From Streptomyces sp. NRRL F-6131 (GTDB taxonomy: Bacteria; Actinomycetota; Actinomycetes; Streptomycetales; Streptomycetaceae), in assembly GCA_000719695.1 (NCBI GenBank), contig JOHN01000044.1:1-64000 (forward strand): DNA of 64,000 nucleotides. The letters are read 5' to 3'. Shown one piece after another: positions 18,056 through 26,750 of this stretch. Positions within the stretch are counted from its first letter, which is position 1; each line of letters starts with the position of its first letter. Both the position numbers and the translations under genes were made by a program. The notes under the pieces were generated by a model, which was given only the letters and a program-made list of their open reading frames with translations, had not been told where the DNA came from and did no database searches.

Positions 18056-19470
18056 GCACCGGACCGGACGGCGGCGACGGCCGGACCGTCGCCGGCGTCG
18101 GTGTCGGTGTCAGCAGCGGCAACGGTCGTGACGTCGACGGCCGGACCGACGACGGCCGGAACGTCGACGGCCGGAACGTCGACCGCCCGCCGGGCGCAGC
18201 TGCCGCCCGGCGGGCCGTCGAGGCCGTCTGGCGGATCGAGTCCGCGCGGATCATCGGCGCCCTCACCCGCTGGACCGGGGACTTCGCCCTCGCCGAGGAC
18301 GTCGCCCAGGAGGCCGTGGCCGAGGCCCTGGTCTCCTGGGCCCGCGACGGCGAGCCGGCCAGCCCGGTCGGCTGGCTGCTCGCCACCGCCCGGCGGCGCG
18401 CCATCGACCACTACCGCCGCCGCTCCGCCCTCGACGAGCGCTACGCCGCCCTCGGCGGCCGGCTCCCCGAGGGCGGGGCGAGCTCCGGCGCCGAACCCGC
18501 TCCGGCGAACCCGGACGACCTGCCCTGGGACCCGGACCAGATCGAGGACGACGTCCTGGCGCTGATGTTCGTGGCATGCCACCCCGTGCTGTCGCCCGAG
18601 GCCCGCACCGCGCTCACGCTGCGGGTGGTCGCCGGACTCTCCAGCGAGGAGATCGCCCGCGCCTTCCTGGTCCCCGTGCCCACCGTGCAGGCCCGGATCA
18701 CCCGGGCGAAGAAGACCGTGGCCGCCGCCGGGGTCCCGTTCGCGGTGCCCCCGCCGCAGGAGCGGCGCGAGCGCCTCGGCGGGGTGCTGAGCGTGCTCTA
18801 CGTGATCTTCACCGAGGGCTCGACGGCGACCAGCGGGGACCGGCTGCTGCGCACCGACCTCGCCTACGAGGCGATCCGGCTGGCCCGCACCCTGGCCGCG
18901 CTGCTGCCCGGCGAGGCGGAGGTGTTCGGCCTGCTCGCGCTGTTCGAGCTGACCGCCGCCCGCTTCCCGGCCCGCACCGGGCCCGACGGCGAGCCCGTCC
19001 TCCTGGAGGACCAGGACCGACGCCGCTGGGACCACTCGGCCGTCCGGCGCGGCCTGGCCGCCCTCGACCGGGCGACGGCGGTCGGCCACGGCCTGGGCCC
19101 GTACGGTCTCCAGGCCGCGATCGCCGCCTGCCACGCCGGGGCCCCCTCGGTGGCGGCCACCGACTGGCAACGGATCGTGCTGCTCTACGAGGCGCTCGGC
19201 CGGATCGCGCCCTCCCCCGTCGTCGAGCTCAACCGGGCGGTCGCCGTCGCCATGGCGACCGGGCCGCAGGAGGCCCTGCGGATCGTCGACGAGCTGGCCG
19301 TCTCCGGTCGGCTGTCCGGCTCCCACCTGCTCCCCGGCGTGCGCGGCGAACTGCTCACCCGCCTCGGCCGCACCACCGAGGCGCGCTCGGAGCTGGAGCT
19401 GGCCGCCCGGCTCTGCCGCAACACCCGCGAACGGTCGGTGCTGCTGCGCAAGGCCGCCGCCCTGGGCTGA
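18028..19470 (+). CDS. ECF42-type RNA polymerase sigma factor
   Basis: A 480-residue sigma factor. A low-complexity N-terminus (VDGRTDDGRNVDGRNVD, residues about 30-50) precedes sigma-70 region 2 (LAEDVAQEAVAEAL and ARRRAIDHYRRR) and region 4 (AGLSSEEIARAFLVPVPTVQ). A long C-terminal helical extension of about 230 residues follows. The extension, plus the overlapping DGPF gene, identifies the ECF42 group, in which the extension replaces a separate anti-sigma factor. The ATG at 18028 follows GGAGCGGG and lies inside the upstream gene, implying translational coupling. The signal and targets are unknown. Confidence 0.88.
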   Translation: MARADRPALSTGPDGGDGRTVAGVGVGVSSGNGRDVDGRTDDGRNVDGRNVDRPPGAAAARRAVEAVWRIESARIIGALTRWTGDFALAEDVAQEAVAEALVSWARDGEPASPVGWLLATARRRAIDHYRRRSALDERYAALGGRLPEGGASSGAEPAPANPDDLPWDPDQIEDDVLALMFVACHPVLSPEARTALTLRVVAGLSSEEIARAFLVPVPTVQARITRAKKTVAAAGVPFAVPPPQERRERLGGVLSVLYVIFTEGSTATSGDRLLRTDLAYEAIRLARTLAALLPGEAEVFGLLALFELTAARFPARTGPDGEPVLLEDQDRRRWDHSAVRRGLAALDRATAVGHGLGPYGLQAAIAACHAGAPSVAATDWQRIVLLYEALGRIAPSPVVELNRAVAVAMATGPQEALRIVDELAVSGRLSGSHLLPGVRGELLTRLGRTTEARSELELAARLCRNTRERSVLLRKAAALG

Positions 19471-19502
19471 CACTCCCGCACCCTCGGGGCACGGAACCGC
19501 CG

Positions 19503-20201
19503 TCAGGGCACCGGGCTCGCGCTGGGGGCGACGATCGGCGGGCCGGTCAGCAGGGTGCCGTCCTCGGCGTACGGCACGCCGTTCGGCACGCACCCGTGCA
19601 GGCCCTTGATCTGCTGCATCATCACCGGCGCCGGTGCGCCCTGGCCGGGGCAGTCGACGTGGCCCTGGCCGAGGATGTGCCCGACCTCGTGATTGACCGC
19701 GAGGGCGTGGTACTGCTCGGGCCTGCCGACGTAGAACTCCGACAGCTCGGTCCAACGCTTGAGGTTGATGACGACCTGCTTGCCGGCGGCGCAGTTCACC
19801 CAGCCGCCCGTGTCCAGCCCGTACTGCCCGCAGATCCGGTCGGTGGACTCCGGGGTCGCCAGGTAGACGGTGAAGTCCACCGGGTCGGCGTCCACCCGCT
19901 GGAAGGACCAGGCACCGCCGGCCGCCCAGCCGCGCCGGGCGTCGCCGAGGACGGCGTCCACCTCGGTGGCGAACTGCGCGGGCGTGATCTTGAGCCCGTT
20001 CTCGGCCCGCACCTTGTACGTGTAGAGGCGTTCCCCGGTGCCGACCCGGGCGGTGCCGCCGGGCGCCGTGGTGAACGCCAGCGACTTCGGCGCGGCGTCG
20101 GCCCACGGCCGCCACCACCAGGTGCCCGCCGCCACGGCGGCGACCACCACCAGGGCGATCGCCCCGTACCGCGCCCGTCCCCCGGGCAGCCGCGCCGTCA
20201 T
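19503..20201 (-). CDS. DUF3152 membrane-anchored zinc protease-like protein
   Basis: A 232-residue protein with one N-terminal membrane segment (about residues 12-30) and an extracellular DUF3152 domain. The zinc site HEVGHILGQGH has the HExxHxxGxxH metzincin form and lies near residue 171. Four cysteines probably form disulfides outside the cell. DUF3152 proteins are predicted actinomycete metalloproteases with unknown substrates. I chose ATG 20201 because AGGTGG lies 7 bases upstream. An open frame continues to 20372 with unlikely Arg/Pro-rich content. Confidence 0.8.
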   Translation of the reverse strand: MTARLPGGRARYGAIALVVVAAVAAGTWWWRPWADAAPKSLAFTTAPGGTARVGTGERLYTYKVRAENGLKITPAQFATEVDAVLGDARRGWAAGGAWSFQRVDADPVDFTVYLATPESTDRICGQYGLDTGGWVNCAAGKQVVINLKRWTELSEFYVGRPEQYHALAVNHEVGHILGQGHVDCPGQGAPAPVMMQQIKGLHGCVPNGVPYAEDGTLLTGPPIVAPSASPVP

Positions 20202-20395
20202 CCGGTCCACCTGACGCCGGTCCCGGGTATGGAGCGGCGGACGGTCGGGGCGGCCGCGGGCGCGGCGGCGCGGTGTGCGCCGGGCAGGGCGGCCCGGCAG
20301 CACGTCGGGCGGAGCTGGATCCACAAGTCGGTCATATGGAGGAAGACGATCGGAAACCGGTCCGCGGTTCACCCGGACGCGGACATGATCGCGAC

Positions 20396-20495
20396 GGTGA
20401 CCGTGTCCGCGCTCACGTCCGTGTCCGTGGCCGTGTCCGTATCCGGGCCGCGTCCGGGTCCGGGTCCGCGTCCGCGGCCGGGTCCGCGTCCGTAG
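20396..20495. repeat. Degenerate GTCCGN hexamer repeat
   Basis: About 100 bp of mostly GTCCG(T/C/G) hexamers, just past the stop of the ABC permease gene and upstream of the DUF3152 gene. It has no coding role in the frames I consider real. The rest of the 20202-20498 gap shows no gene. Confidence 0.75.
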
Positions 20496-20498
20496 GGG

Positions 20499-21290
20499 TC
20501 ACTTCGGGTCGCGGTTGAAGACGGCGGTCGACCAGCGGTAGCCGAGGGCGGTCAGGGCGAGGCACCAGGCGAGGGCGATCCATCCGTTGGCGCCGATCCC
20601 GGTGCCGAGGAGGAGGCCGCGCAGGGTCTCGATGGCGGGGGTGAAGGGCTGGTACTGGGCGATCGGCTGGAACCAGCCGGGCATGGTGTGGACGGGGACG
20701 AAGGCGCTGGAGATGAGGGGCAGGAAGATCAGCGGGAGGGCGTTGTTGCTGGCGGCTTCGGCGCTGGGGCTGATCAGGCCCATGCCGACCGCGATCCAGG
20801 TGAGGGCGAGGGCGAACAGGACGAGCAGCCCGAACGCGGCCAGCCACTCCAGCGCGGTGGCGTCGGTGGTGCGGAAGCCGATGGCCACGCCGACGGCACC
20901 GACGAGGACCACGCTCGCCACCGCCTGCAGCACACTGCCGACGACGTGGCCGACGAGGACGGCGGCGCGGTGGATCGCCATGGTGCGGAAGCGGGCGACG
21001 ATGCCTTCGGTCATGTCGTTGGAGACGGAGACGGCGGTGCCGATGGTGGTGCTGCCGATGGTCATCAGCAGCAGACCGGGGACGAGGTAGGCGATGTAGC
21101 GGGCGCGGTCGGCGCCCGCACCGCCGATGCCCGCGCTCATGGTGTCGCCGAAGACGTAGACGAAGAGCAGGAGCAGCATGACGGGGGTGAGGAGGAGGTT
21201 GAGGGTGAGGGAGGGGTAGCGGCGGGCGTGCAGGAGGTTGCGGCGCAGCATCGTGGAGGAGTCGCGGACGGCGGGGGCGAGGGTGCTCAT
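20499..21290 (-). CDS. ABC-2 type transporter permease (DrrB-like)
   Basis: A 263-residue inner-membrane permease with six hydrophobic spans. The first is LTLNLLLTPVMLLLLFVYVF, and the ABC-2 pattern PLIFLPLISSAFVPVHTMP with PFTPAIETLRGLLLG closes the protein. It partners the ATPase whose stop overlaps its start (ATGA at 21287-21290). Such pairs export drugs, lipids or antibiotics. ATG 21290 is the coupled start. The open frame upstream is an Arg/Pro-rich shadow of the ATPase gene. Confidence 0.88.
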   Translation of the reverse strand: MSTLAPAVRDSSTMLRRNLLHARRYPSLTLNLLLTPVMLLLLFVYVFGDTMSAGIGGAGADRARYIAYLVPGLLLMTIGSTTIGTAVSVSNDMTEGIVARFRTMAIHRAAVLVGHVVGSVLQAVASVVLVGAVGVAIGFRTTDATALEWLAAFGLLVLFALALTWIAVGMGLISPSAEAASNNALPLIFLPLISSAFVPVHTMPGWFQPIAQYQPFTPAIETLRGLLLGTGIGANGWIALAWCLALTALGYRWSTAVFNRDPK

Positions 21291-22279
21291 CGTGCGGTCT
21301 CCTGGGTGAGGGCGAGCAAGACGTCGTCGAGGTCGGGGGTGTGGACGGTGAGTTCGTCGGCGTGGATGCCGGCGGTGTCGAGTCGGTCGAGGACGGCGCG
21401 CAGGTCGCGCTGCGTACCGTCGCTGGGCAGGGTGAGGGTGAGGGTTTCGTCGTCGCGGGTGACGTCGTCGCCGGTGGTGGTGATGGCGAGAGCGGTGGCG
21501 GCGTGCTGGTGGGCGACGGGGTCGGCGAAGCGCAGGCGGACGTGGCCGCCGGGGATCAGGCGTTTGAGTTCGTCGGCGGTGCCTTCGGCGGCGATGCGGC
21601 CGTGGTGGAGGACCGCGATGCGGTCGGCGAGTTGGTCGGCTTCTTCGAGGTACTGGGTGGTGAGCAGGACGGTGACGCCGGCGGTGACGAGTTCGCGGAT
21701 GATGCGCCACATGGTGTGGCGGGAGCGGGGGTCGAGGCCGGTGGTCGGTTCGTCGAGGAAGATGATGCGGGGGTTGCCGACCAGGGTCATGGCGATGTCG
21801 AGGCGGCGCTTCATGCCGCCGGAGTAGGTGGAGGCGGGCTTCTCCGCGACGTCGGTGAGATCGAAGCGTTCCAGGAGTTCGGCGGCGATCCGGCGTCCTG
21901 CGGAGCGGGGCAGGTGGTGCAGGTCGGCCATCAGGAGCATGTTCTCCTCGCCGGTGATCAGCCCGTCGACGGCGGAGAACTGGCCGGTGACGCCGATCGC
22001 GGCACGGACCCCGTGCGGAGCGGTGGCCAGGTCGTGGCCGGCGACCTGGGCGTGACCGCCGTCGGCGGTGACGAGGGTGGAGAGGATCTTCACCGTGGTG
22101 GTCTTGCCGGCTCCGTTCGGACCGAGCAGTGCGAACACCGAACCGGCCGGGATCCGCAGGTCGATGCCGTCGAGCACGACCTTGTCGCCGTAGGACTTGC
22201 GCAGACCCACGGCGGTGACGGCGGCGGGTGCCTGCGGGTCTCCGGACTTTCTGGGCATGGACATGACAGAAATGGGCAT
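21287..22279 (-). CDS. ABC transporter ATP-binding protein (DrrA-like)
   Basis: A 330-residue ATPase with Walker A LGPNGAGKTTT near residue 54, the signature YSGGMKRRLDIA near residue 155, Walker B IIFLDEPTTGLD near residue 175, and the C-terminal DUF4162-type domain seen in DrrA drug-resistance ATPases. It powers the permease encoded directly downstream. GGGAGG lies 5-10 bases before the ATG. The DUF4097 gene upstream on the same strand may share its transcript across a 163-bp gap containing two copies of a 14-bp repeat (22403-22430). Confidence 0.9.
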   Translation of the reverse strand: MPISVMSMPRKSGDPQAPAAVTAVGLRKSYGDKVVLDGIDLRIPAGSVFALLGPNGAGKTTTVKILSTLVTADGGHAQVAGHDLATAPHGVRAAIGVTGQFSAVDGLITGEENMLLMADLHHLPRSAGRRIAAELLERFDLTDVAEKPASTYSGGMKRRLDIAMTLVGNPRIIFLDEPTTGLDPRSRHTMWRIIRELVTAGVTVLLTTQYLEEADQLADRIAVLHHGRIAAEGTADELKRLIPGGHVRLRFADPVAHQHAATALAITTTGDDVTRDDETLTLTLPSDGTQRDLRAVLDRLDTAGIHADELTVHTPDLDDVLLALTQETAR

Positions 22280-22442
22280 GTGGCCCTCCCGTTCGGGGGT
22301 GACGTCGGTGAGGTGGCTGATGCGGGGGCGGAGGCCGGACTCGGACCGGGCCAGGGTGCCCGGGCGGGGTCAGGCAGGGTGAGACAGGGTCAGGCGGGAA
22401 GGGGGCCGGCGGGATCGGGCCGGCGGGATCGGGCCGACCGGA

Positions 22443-23288
22443 TCAGGCCTTGGCGCGGAGGACGTCGATGTTCCCGTACCGGGTGCGGGCGTGGACCTCG
22501 ACGGTGTCCTCGGCCTTCCCCGGGGCGTCGGAGGCGGTGAGCGTGTTGCGGACCTGCCCGGAGTTCGAGCTGACGTCCAGCCAGGCCGCCGTACCCTCCC
22601 GGATGCCGACCTCGATGGCGCCGTAGGAGGTCTCCAACTGCACGCGGCCACGGGCGACCTCGCCGATCCGCAGGGTGCCGTGGGCGGTCGTCGCGGCGAC
22701 CGAGCCCTCCGCCCGGCGGACCTCGATGTCGCCGTTGGCGCCGCTCACCCGCAGGTCGCCGTTGGCGACGTCGACGGTCGTGGCGCCGTGCGAGTTCTTG
22801 AGGACGGCCGGGCCGTCGATCCGGCCGATCCGCAGACTGCCGGAGCTGGTCGTGATCTCGGCCTCGCCCTCGACCCGGTCGACGGTGATCGAGCCGTGCG
22901 AGGCGGTCAGCGTGAGCGGCCCGGTCGTGTCGAGACGGACGTCGCCGGACGAGGTCTTCACCCTGGTCTCGCCCAGTCGGCCCTCGCCGAGCACCTGGGT
23001 CCAGGCGCCGCCCACCTCGACGCGCGAGCCCGCGGGCAGCTCGACCGTGACGTCGACCGTGCCGGTGCGGCCGACGAAGTAGCGCGGCTTGGGCGTCCGG
23101 ACGGTCAGCACGCCACCGGCGTACGTGACCTCGGCCTGCTCGGCCGACCGCACGTCCTGGTCCTTCCTGGGATCGCGCGGCCGCACCTCGACCACGGTGT
23201 CCGGGCGGTCGGCGGCGGCGAAACGGATGGATCCGGCCTCCACCTGGGCGGTGACGGCGATCGGGTCGGGGGTGTCGAACGAAGGCAT
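22443..23288 (-). CDS. DUF4097 beta-strand repeat protein
   Basis: A 281-residue protein made of short repeated strands of the type SSGDVRLDTTG, SHGSITVDRVEG, SSGSLRIGRIDG, SHGATTVDVANG, which is the DUF4097 adhesin-like right-handed beta-helix. No signal peptide is visible. Members are often encoded beside PspC-like or RHH-type regulators and envelope-stress genes. Here an RHH-like regulator precedes it and an ABC exporter follows, all on the same strand, so one operon is plausible. Confidence 0.8.
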   Translation of the reverse strand: MPSFDTPDPIAVTAQVEAGSIRFAAADRPDTVVEVRPRDPRKDQDVRSAEQAEVTYAGGVLTVRTPKPRYFVGRTGTVDVTVELPAGSRVEVGGAWTQVLGEGRLGETRVKTSSGDVRLDTTGPLTLTASHGSITVDRVEGEAEITTSSGSLRIGRIDGPAVLKNSHGATTVDVANGDLRVSGANGDIEVRRAEGSVAATTAHGTLRIGEVARGRVQLETSYGAIEVGIREGTAAWLDVSSNSGQVRNTLTASDAPGKAEDTVEVHARTRYGNIDVLRAKA

Positions 23289-23310
23289 GGTGGTCGCGTC
23301 CTCCGGGTCG

Positions 23311-23346
23311 GTGACGGATCGAGTGACGGATCGAGTGACGGACTGA
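23311..23346. repeat. Three 12-bp repeats upstream of DUF4097 gene
   Basis: Three head-to-tail copies of GTGACGGATCGA (the last with two changes) lie in the 96-bp gap between the regulator and DUF4097 genes. Confidence 0.7.
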
Positions 23347-23384
23347 GCAGCGGATCGGGTCAGGTGGCGAGAGGGGCGGCGGGG

Positions 23385-23897
23385 CTAGCGCACCCAGCCG
23401 GTGATGCGCCGGCCGACGGTGGGGGCGGGCTCCGGCGCGGGCGGCCTGGTGCCGCCGTCGACCGCCGCCGACACCGCCCGGATCAGCCAGGCGTTGACGG
23501 AGAGGCCCTCACGGCCCGCGGCCTCCTCGGCGCGCGCCTTGAGGTGGGCCGGCAGTCGGAGATTGACGCGGGCGGTGCCGCCCTCCTCGCCCTCGGCCGT
23601 CACCTTGACCGGTTCGACGGGCAGGACGGGTTCGACGGGCGCGGCCGCCTCGGCGAGCGGCAGCGTCACCACGAAGTCCGGATCCAGCCCGCGCAGCCGC
23701 ACGTCGACCGAGCCGGGGGCGAGCTCCCGGGTGATCTCGTCCATCGCGGCGGAGAGCACGGAGAGCATCGTCAGCCTGGTCGCCGACTCCAGCGGCGCGG
23801 TGAGCCGCTCGGCCAGCTTCCGGGCGTCCTCCCCGCCCGCCTCGGCGGCCACGGCGAGTTCGCGGCGCAGGTTCTCGACATACGGAGTGAGGTCCAT
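23385..23897 (-). CDS. HicB/RHH-like DNA-binding protein
   Basis: A 170-residue protein. Its N-terminal helical half (DLTPYVENLRRELAVAAEAGG) resembles HicB-antitoxin-type proteins of actinomycetes. The C-terminal RVNLRLPAHLKARAEEAAGREG and SVNAWLIRAV form a ribbon-helix-helix motif (about residues 110-145). No toxin gene is adjacent, so it is more likely a regulator of the DUF4097-ABC genes downstream. ATG 23897 has no ribosome site but sits just after a promoter-like pair, suggesting a leaderless message. Confidence 0.7.
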   Translation of the reverse strand: MDLTPYVENLRRELAVAAEAGGEDARKLAERLTAPLESATRLTMLSVLSAAMDEITRELAPGSVDVRLRGLDPDFVVTLPLAEAAAPVEPVLPVEPVKVTAEGEEGGTARVNLRLPAHLKARAEEAAGREGLSVNAWLIRAVSAAVDGGTRPPAPEPAPTVGRRITGWVR

Positions 23898-23933
23898 GAC
23901 GTCATGATGGCACCACAATGACGCCAAACGCAA
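23895..23933 (-). promoter_or_regulatory. Promoter and palindrome of the RHH-like gene
   Basis: On the minus strand TTGCGT (23928-23933) and CATCAT (23904-23909) are 18 bp apart and resemble -35/-10 boxes. The start codon follows 6 bp later. CATGACGTCATG (23895-23906) is a perfect palindrome over the start region and could be an autoregulatory site. TGGCACC-like motifs recur at about 23908, 24020 and 24057. Confidence 0.45.
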
Positions 23934-24116
23934 GCGCCGAGCGCCGCGGACCAGGCATGGGGGCGGCTAGAACCGGTCCGACCTGCATCGATGTGGCGAC
24001 AGCGCCCTGGCGGCACGGTGGCACCAGCATGAGCCCGGGGCGACGCGAGGGTCACGGTGGCACCGTGTGGCGCCACGCGAGATGCCGTTCCCGCACCACC
24101 CGTGACACCGCCGGCG

Positions 24117-24857
24117 TCAGGAGGTCCGCGGCACTCCGCCCGCACCGACGACCAGCCACCGCGCCGGAAGCTCGATCCGCTCGCCGTCCGTCGCGAACTC
24201 CGTCGTGGCCAGCGGCAGGTCGCCGGAGGCGAGGACCGCGAGCCCGGCCTCGTCGAGCAGCTCACCGAGCGCCGCGTCGGCGACCTCCGCGGGGGCCAGC
24301 CCGTGCTCGAACACCGGGCGCAGCTTCGGCGGCGGCCCCGCCGGACTCGCCATGAGCTGGCCGAGGAAGGGCTTGGCCGCCTCGGAGAGCTCGACCAGGA
24401 GCGCCCGCCCGCGCTCCCCCATCAGCACCCCGACGGCCTCGGCGACCGCTCGACGGTCGGCCGACTCGCTCTGGTGGATCACCCCGCGCAGGTACAGATT
24501 GACGTCGCCCAGGCGGTCGTGCAGCTCCCGGACGGCCCCGGCGTCGGTGGCGTCGAGCTGGACGTACTCGGCCCGTCCGGCCGGATCCCGGCGCCGGGCC
24601 AGCTCGACGGCGGCGGCGGACAGGTCGGCCCCGAGCACCCGGTCGAACCGTTCCGCGAGGAAGCGCGTCTGCGTCCCGCTGCCGCACCCCAGATCGACCA
24701 CCGGCAGCGCCGGATCAGCCAGGTGCGGCGCGAACAGCGCGAGGTGGCGCTCCGCCACGAGGCCCGCCTCCGCGTCCCAGATCGCCGCCCCGGGCTCGTC
24801 CGGCGCATCCCGCCAGAACCCCTCCCAGGCATCCCGGTACCGACGCGTCACGCCCAT
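24117..24857 (-). CDS. Class I SAM-dependent methyltransferase
   Basis: A 246-residue methyltransferase. The SAM-binding motif I is VVDLGCGSGTQTRFLAE near residue 56, motif II GADLSAAAVELARRR follows, and the acidic VQLDATDAG segment is motif III. The acceptor is unknown. The start at ATG 24857 is preceded by GGAGG. A longer frame to 24962 lacks such a site. The gene stands alone between the RHH-like gene and a divergent winged-helix gene. Confidence 0.8.
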   Translation of the reverse strand: MGVTRRYRDAWEGFWRDAPDEPGAAIWDAEAGLVAERHLALFAPHLADPALPVVDLGCGSGTQTRFLAERFDRVLGADLSAAAVELARRRDPAGRAEYVQLDATDAGAVRELHDRLGDVNLYLRGVIHQSESADRRAVAEAVGVLMGERGRALLVELSEAAKPFLGQLMASPAGPPPKLRPVFEHGLAPAEVADAALGELLDEAGLAVLASGDLPLATTEFATDGERIELPARWLVVGAGGVPRTS

Positions 24858-25043
24858 GACGGAGACCTCCACCCTCACCCGCAGTGTCCGCATGCTATCC
24901 GTCGGTGGCGGTCCGGCGGGGGCGCCGGGCGCGCCCGGCCCGTCCGACACGGCGTCGCTCACTCTCGGGAGTGAGCGACGGGCATGCGGTGTTGACCGGC
25001 GGACGGCCGCGGCAGACGCCGGACTCCGGACTCACCCGAAGTC

Positions 25044-25071
25044 GGATTCCGGGGTTTCCGAACCGGAATCC
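25044..25071. promoter_or_regulatory. Inverted repeat upstream of winged-helix gene
   Basis: GGATTCCGG (25044-25052) and CCGGAATCC (25063-25071) are perfect reverse complements 10 bases apart, ending 17 bp before the start codon at 25089. A CATACT-like -10 element (25077-25082) lies between. It may be the gene's own operator, or a hairpin in a short leader. Confidence 0.5.
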
Positions 25072-25088
25072 GGGCTCATACTTCTGGT

Positions 25089-25454
25089 ATGGCGTCCGAG
25101 CACGAACCCCGCACCACCTGGACGTTCCTCACTCAGCACGCGCGGATCCTGCTGATGATCTCGCGTGACGCGGAGGTCCGACTGCGGGACCTCGCTGCCG
25201 CGTGCGGACTGACCGAGCGGGCCGCCCAGGCCATCGTCACGGACCTGGAATCCGCCGGCTACCTCACCCGCACCCGGCGCGGACGCCGCAACCACTACCA
25301 GGTCGCCCGGCACACGGCCTTCCGCCACCCGGCCGAGGCCGGCTACGAGATCGGCGATCTGCTGGCGCTGTTCGCCGGCCTCCCGGCCGGCGACGACGGC
25401 CGACGCCACGACGGTTCCCCCGGTGATCACCGTGAGCAGCACCATCACGTGTGA
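25089..25454 (+). CDS. Winged helix-turn-helix regulator
   Basis: A 121-residue DNA-binding protein. Residues about 25-85 form a MarR/ArsR-like winged helix: VRLRDLAAACGLTERAAQAI is the helix-turn-helix and RTRRGRRNHYQV the wing. A short C-terminal tail ends in a His-rich run. There is no effector domain, so control may come from a partner or from the His-rich tail (metal binding is speculative). It has an inverted repeat in its promoter, and a STAS protein gene lies 108 bp downstream on the same strand. Confidence 0.8.
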   Translation: MASEHEPRTTWTFLTQHARILLMISRDAEVRLRDLAAACGLTERAAQAIVTDLESAGYLTRTRRGRRNHYQVARHTAFRHPAEAGYEIGDLLALFAGLPAGDDGRRHDGSPGDHREQHHHV

Positions 25455-25562
25455 CCCGCCGCTCGACCGCCCCCCGGTCGGCGGTCCACCGTGGCCGCAC
25501 CGGGACCTTCCGTATCCGCGCGGAAGGGGAGAACACCTGTCCGTCCCAAGGGAGCCACGGTC

Positions 25563-25958
25563 ATGCCCGCCCGACGCGACTCCTCGAACCCGCGCACACC
25601 CGGCTCCGCACGAGCGCTGCGGATCACCGCCAGCACCGTTCCCGGCACGGCCGCCGTCCTCCGTCTGGAGGGCAAGATCGACCAGGAGGAGCGGCTCAGA
25701 CTGGAGAACGCGCTCGACAGTGCTCTGACAGTCGGCTCACCGCGCCTGGTGGTCGACCTGTCCGGCCTGGAATTCTGCGACTCCACCGGGCTCAACGCCC
25801 TGCTCAGAACCCGGCTCGACGCGCAGGCGGCCCACATCGAGCTGCTGATCGTCGCGCCCCGCCCGCAGACCAGACGACTGCTGGACGTCACCGGCACCAC
25901 CGAGATCTTCGCCATCCGGCCGAGCCTCCGCGCCGCCCTCGACGGCAGCGCCGGGTGA
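25563..25958 (+). CDS. STAS-domain anti-sigma factor antagonist
   Basis: A 131-residue STAS protein. The core LEGKIDQEERLRLENALDSA leads to VVDLSGLEFCDSTGLNALL near residue 65, whose Ser in DSTGLN is the residue phosphorylated by anti-sigma kinases of the RsbW type. In the unphosphorylated form such proteins bind the kinase and release a sigma factor. The partner kinase is not in this window. AGGGAG precedes the ATG at 25563. The longer upstream frame is not needed. Confidence 0.85.
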   Translation: MPARRDSSNPRTPGSARALRITASTVPGTAAVLRLEGKIDQEERLRLENALDSALTVGSPRLVVDLSGLEFCDSTGLNALLRTRLDAQAAHIELLIVAPRPQTRRLLDVTGTTEIFAIRPSLRAALDGSAG

Positions 25959-26261
25959 GGCGCCGCGCAGCGGACCGCCCCCGGACCGGGTGGCGCCGGC
26001 GGACCGGGAACGGTGTCGGGCGGGTGCGGCGGTGGACGGGTCGGCGGACAGAGGCCGGGACGGTGTGGCGGCGCAGCGCACGGAGGTGCGGATCAACGCG
26101 GGTGTGCGCGCGGTCGGTCCGGCGGTGCGCCGGGAGGGTGTGGCAGGCGGCTGGGCCATGCCCGCCGTCGGCCCCGCGTGGGACCGTGTGCGCCGCCGCC
26201 TGCGGGGCCTGAAAGGTTCCCGGGAAACGGCTCCCCCCACCTCGCGGTCTCGGAGGAGAAA
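25959..26261. other. 303-bp gap without a visible gene
   Basis: This stretch lies between the stops of the converging STAS and VOC genes. No reading frame here has a start, ribosome site and family resemblance. A CCGGGAA/TTCCCGG-type short palindrome near 26217-26226 is the only feature noticed. Confidence 0.6.
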
Positions 26262-26693
26262 TCAGGCGAGGCAGAACTCGTTGCCCTCGATGTCCTGCAT
26301 CGTGATGCACGACTCGTTGACGCCATCGGCGCGCTGCGTCAGGACGTGCTTTGCGCCGAGCACGGTCAGCCGTGCGCATTCGGCCTCGAGTGTGGCCAGG
26401 CGCTCGTCACCCACGAGCCCGACGCCGGCCCGCACATCGAGATGCACCCGGTTCTTGACGACCTTGCCCTCGGGAACTCGCTGGAACAGCAGGCGCGGGG
26501 CCACGCCCGAGGGATCAGTGCACGCGAAGTAGACCGTGTCCTCGGCAGGCAGTGAGCGGAAGCACTCCTCCCACGTGGCGAAGCCCTCCGGGACCGGCGG
26601 CATGACGTACCCCAGCACCTCGCACCAGAAGGCGGCGAGGCGCACTGGCTCCGCGCAGTCGAAGGTCACCTGGAACTGCTTGATCGTTGACAT
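26262..26693 (-). CDS. VOC/glyoxalase-like domain protein
   Basis: A 143-residue single-module VOC protein of the Glyoxalase_6 type: QVTFDCAEPVRLAAFWCEVLGY at the start, RVHLDVRA in the middle, MQDIEGNEFCLA at the end. The final Glu-Phe-Cys is typical of the actinomycete group with unknown substrate. Third codon positions carry more A/T than in its neighbours, so a transfer event is possible. The upstream 60 bp is also relatively AT-rich, and no ribosome site is seen, so translation may be leaderless. Confidence 0.8.
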   Translation of the reverse strand: MSTIKQFQVTFDCAEPVRLAAFWCEVLGYVMPPVPEGFATWEECFRSLPAEDTVYFACTDPSGVAPRLLFQRVPEGKVVKNRVHLDVRAGVGLVGDERLATLEAECARLTVLGAKHVLTQRADGVNESCITMQDIEGNEFCLA

Positions 26694-26750
26694 TGGCGCA
26701 CAATAACAGGATCCCTGATCATCTCCCCAGGTCAGGAGGCTTGCATGGGG

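Noticed and set aside
20396..20495. Hexamer repeat considered as CRISPR-like or an origin
   Set aside because: Units are contiguous with no spacers, vary in sequence, and no cas or replication genes are nearby.
23385..23897. HicAB toxin-antitoxin system
   Set aside because: No HicA-like small toxin frame is present on either side. The DUF4097 gene follows instead.
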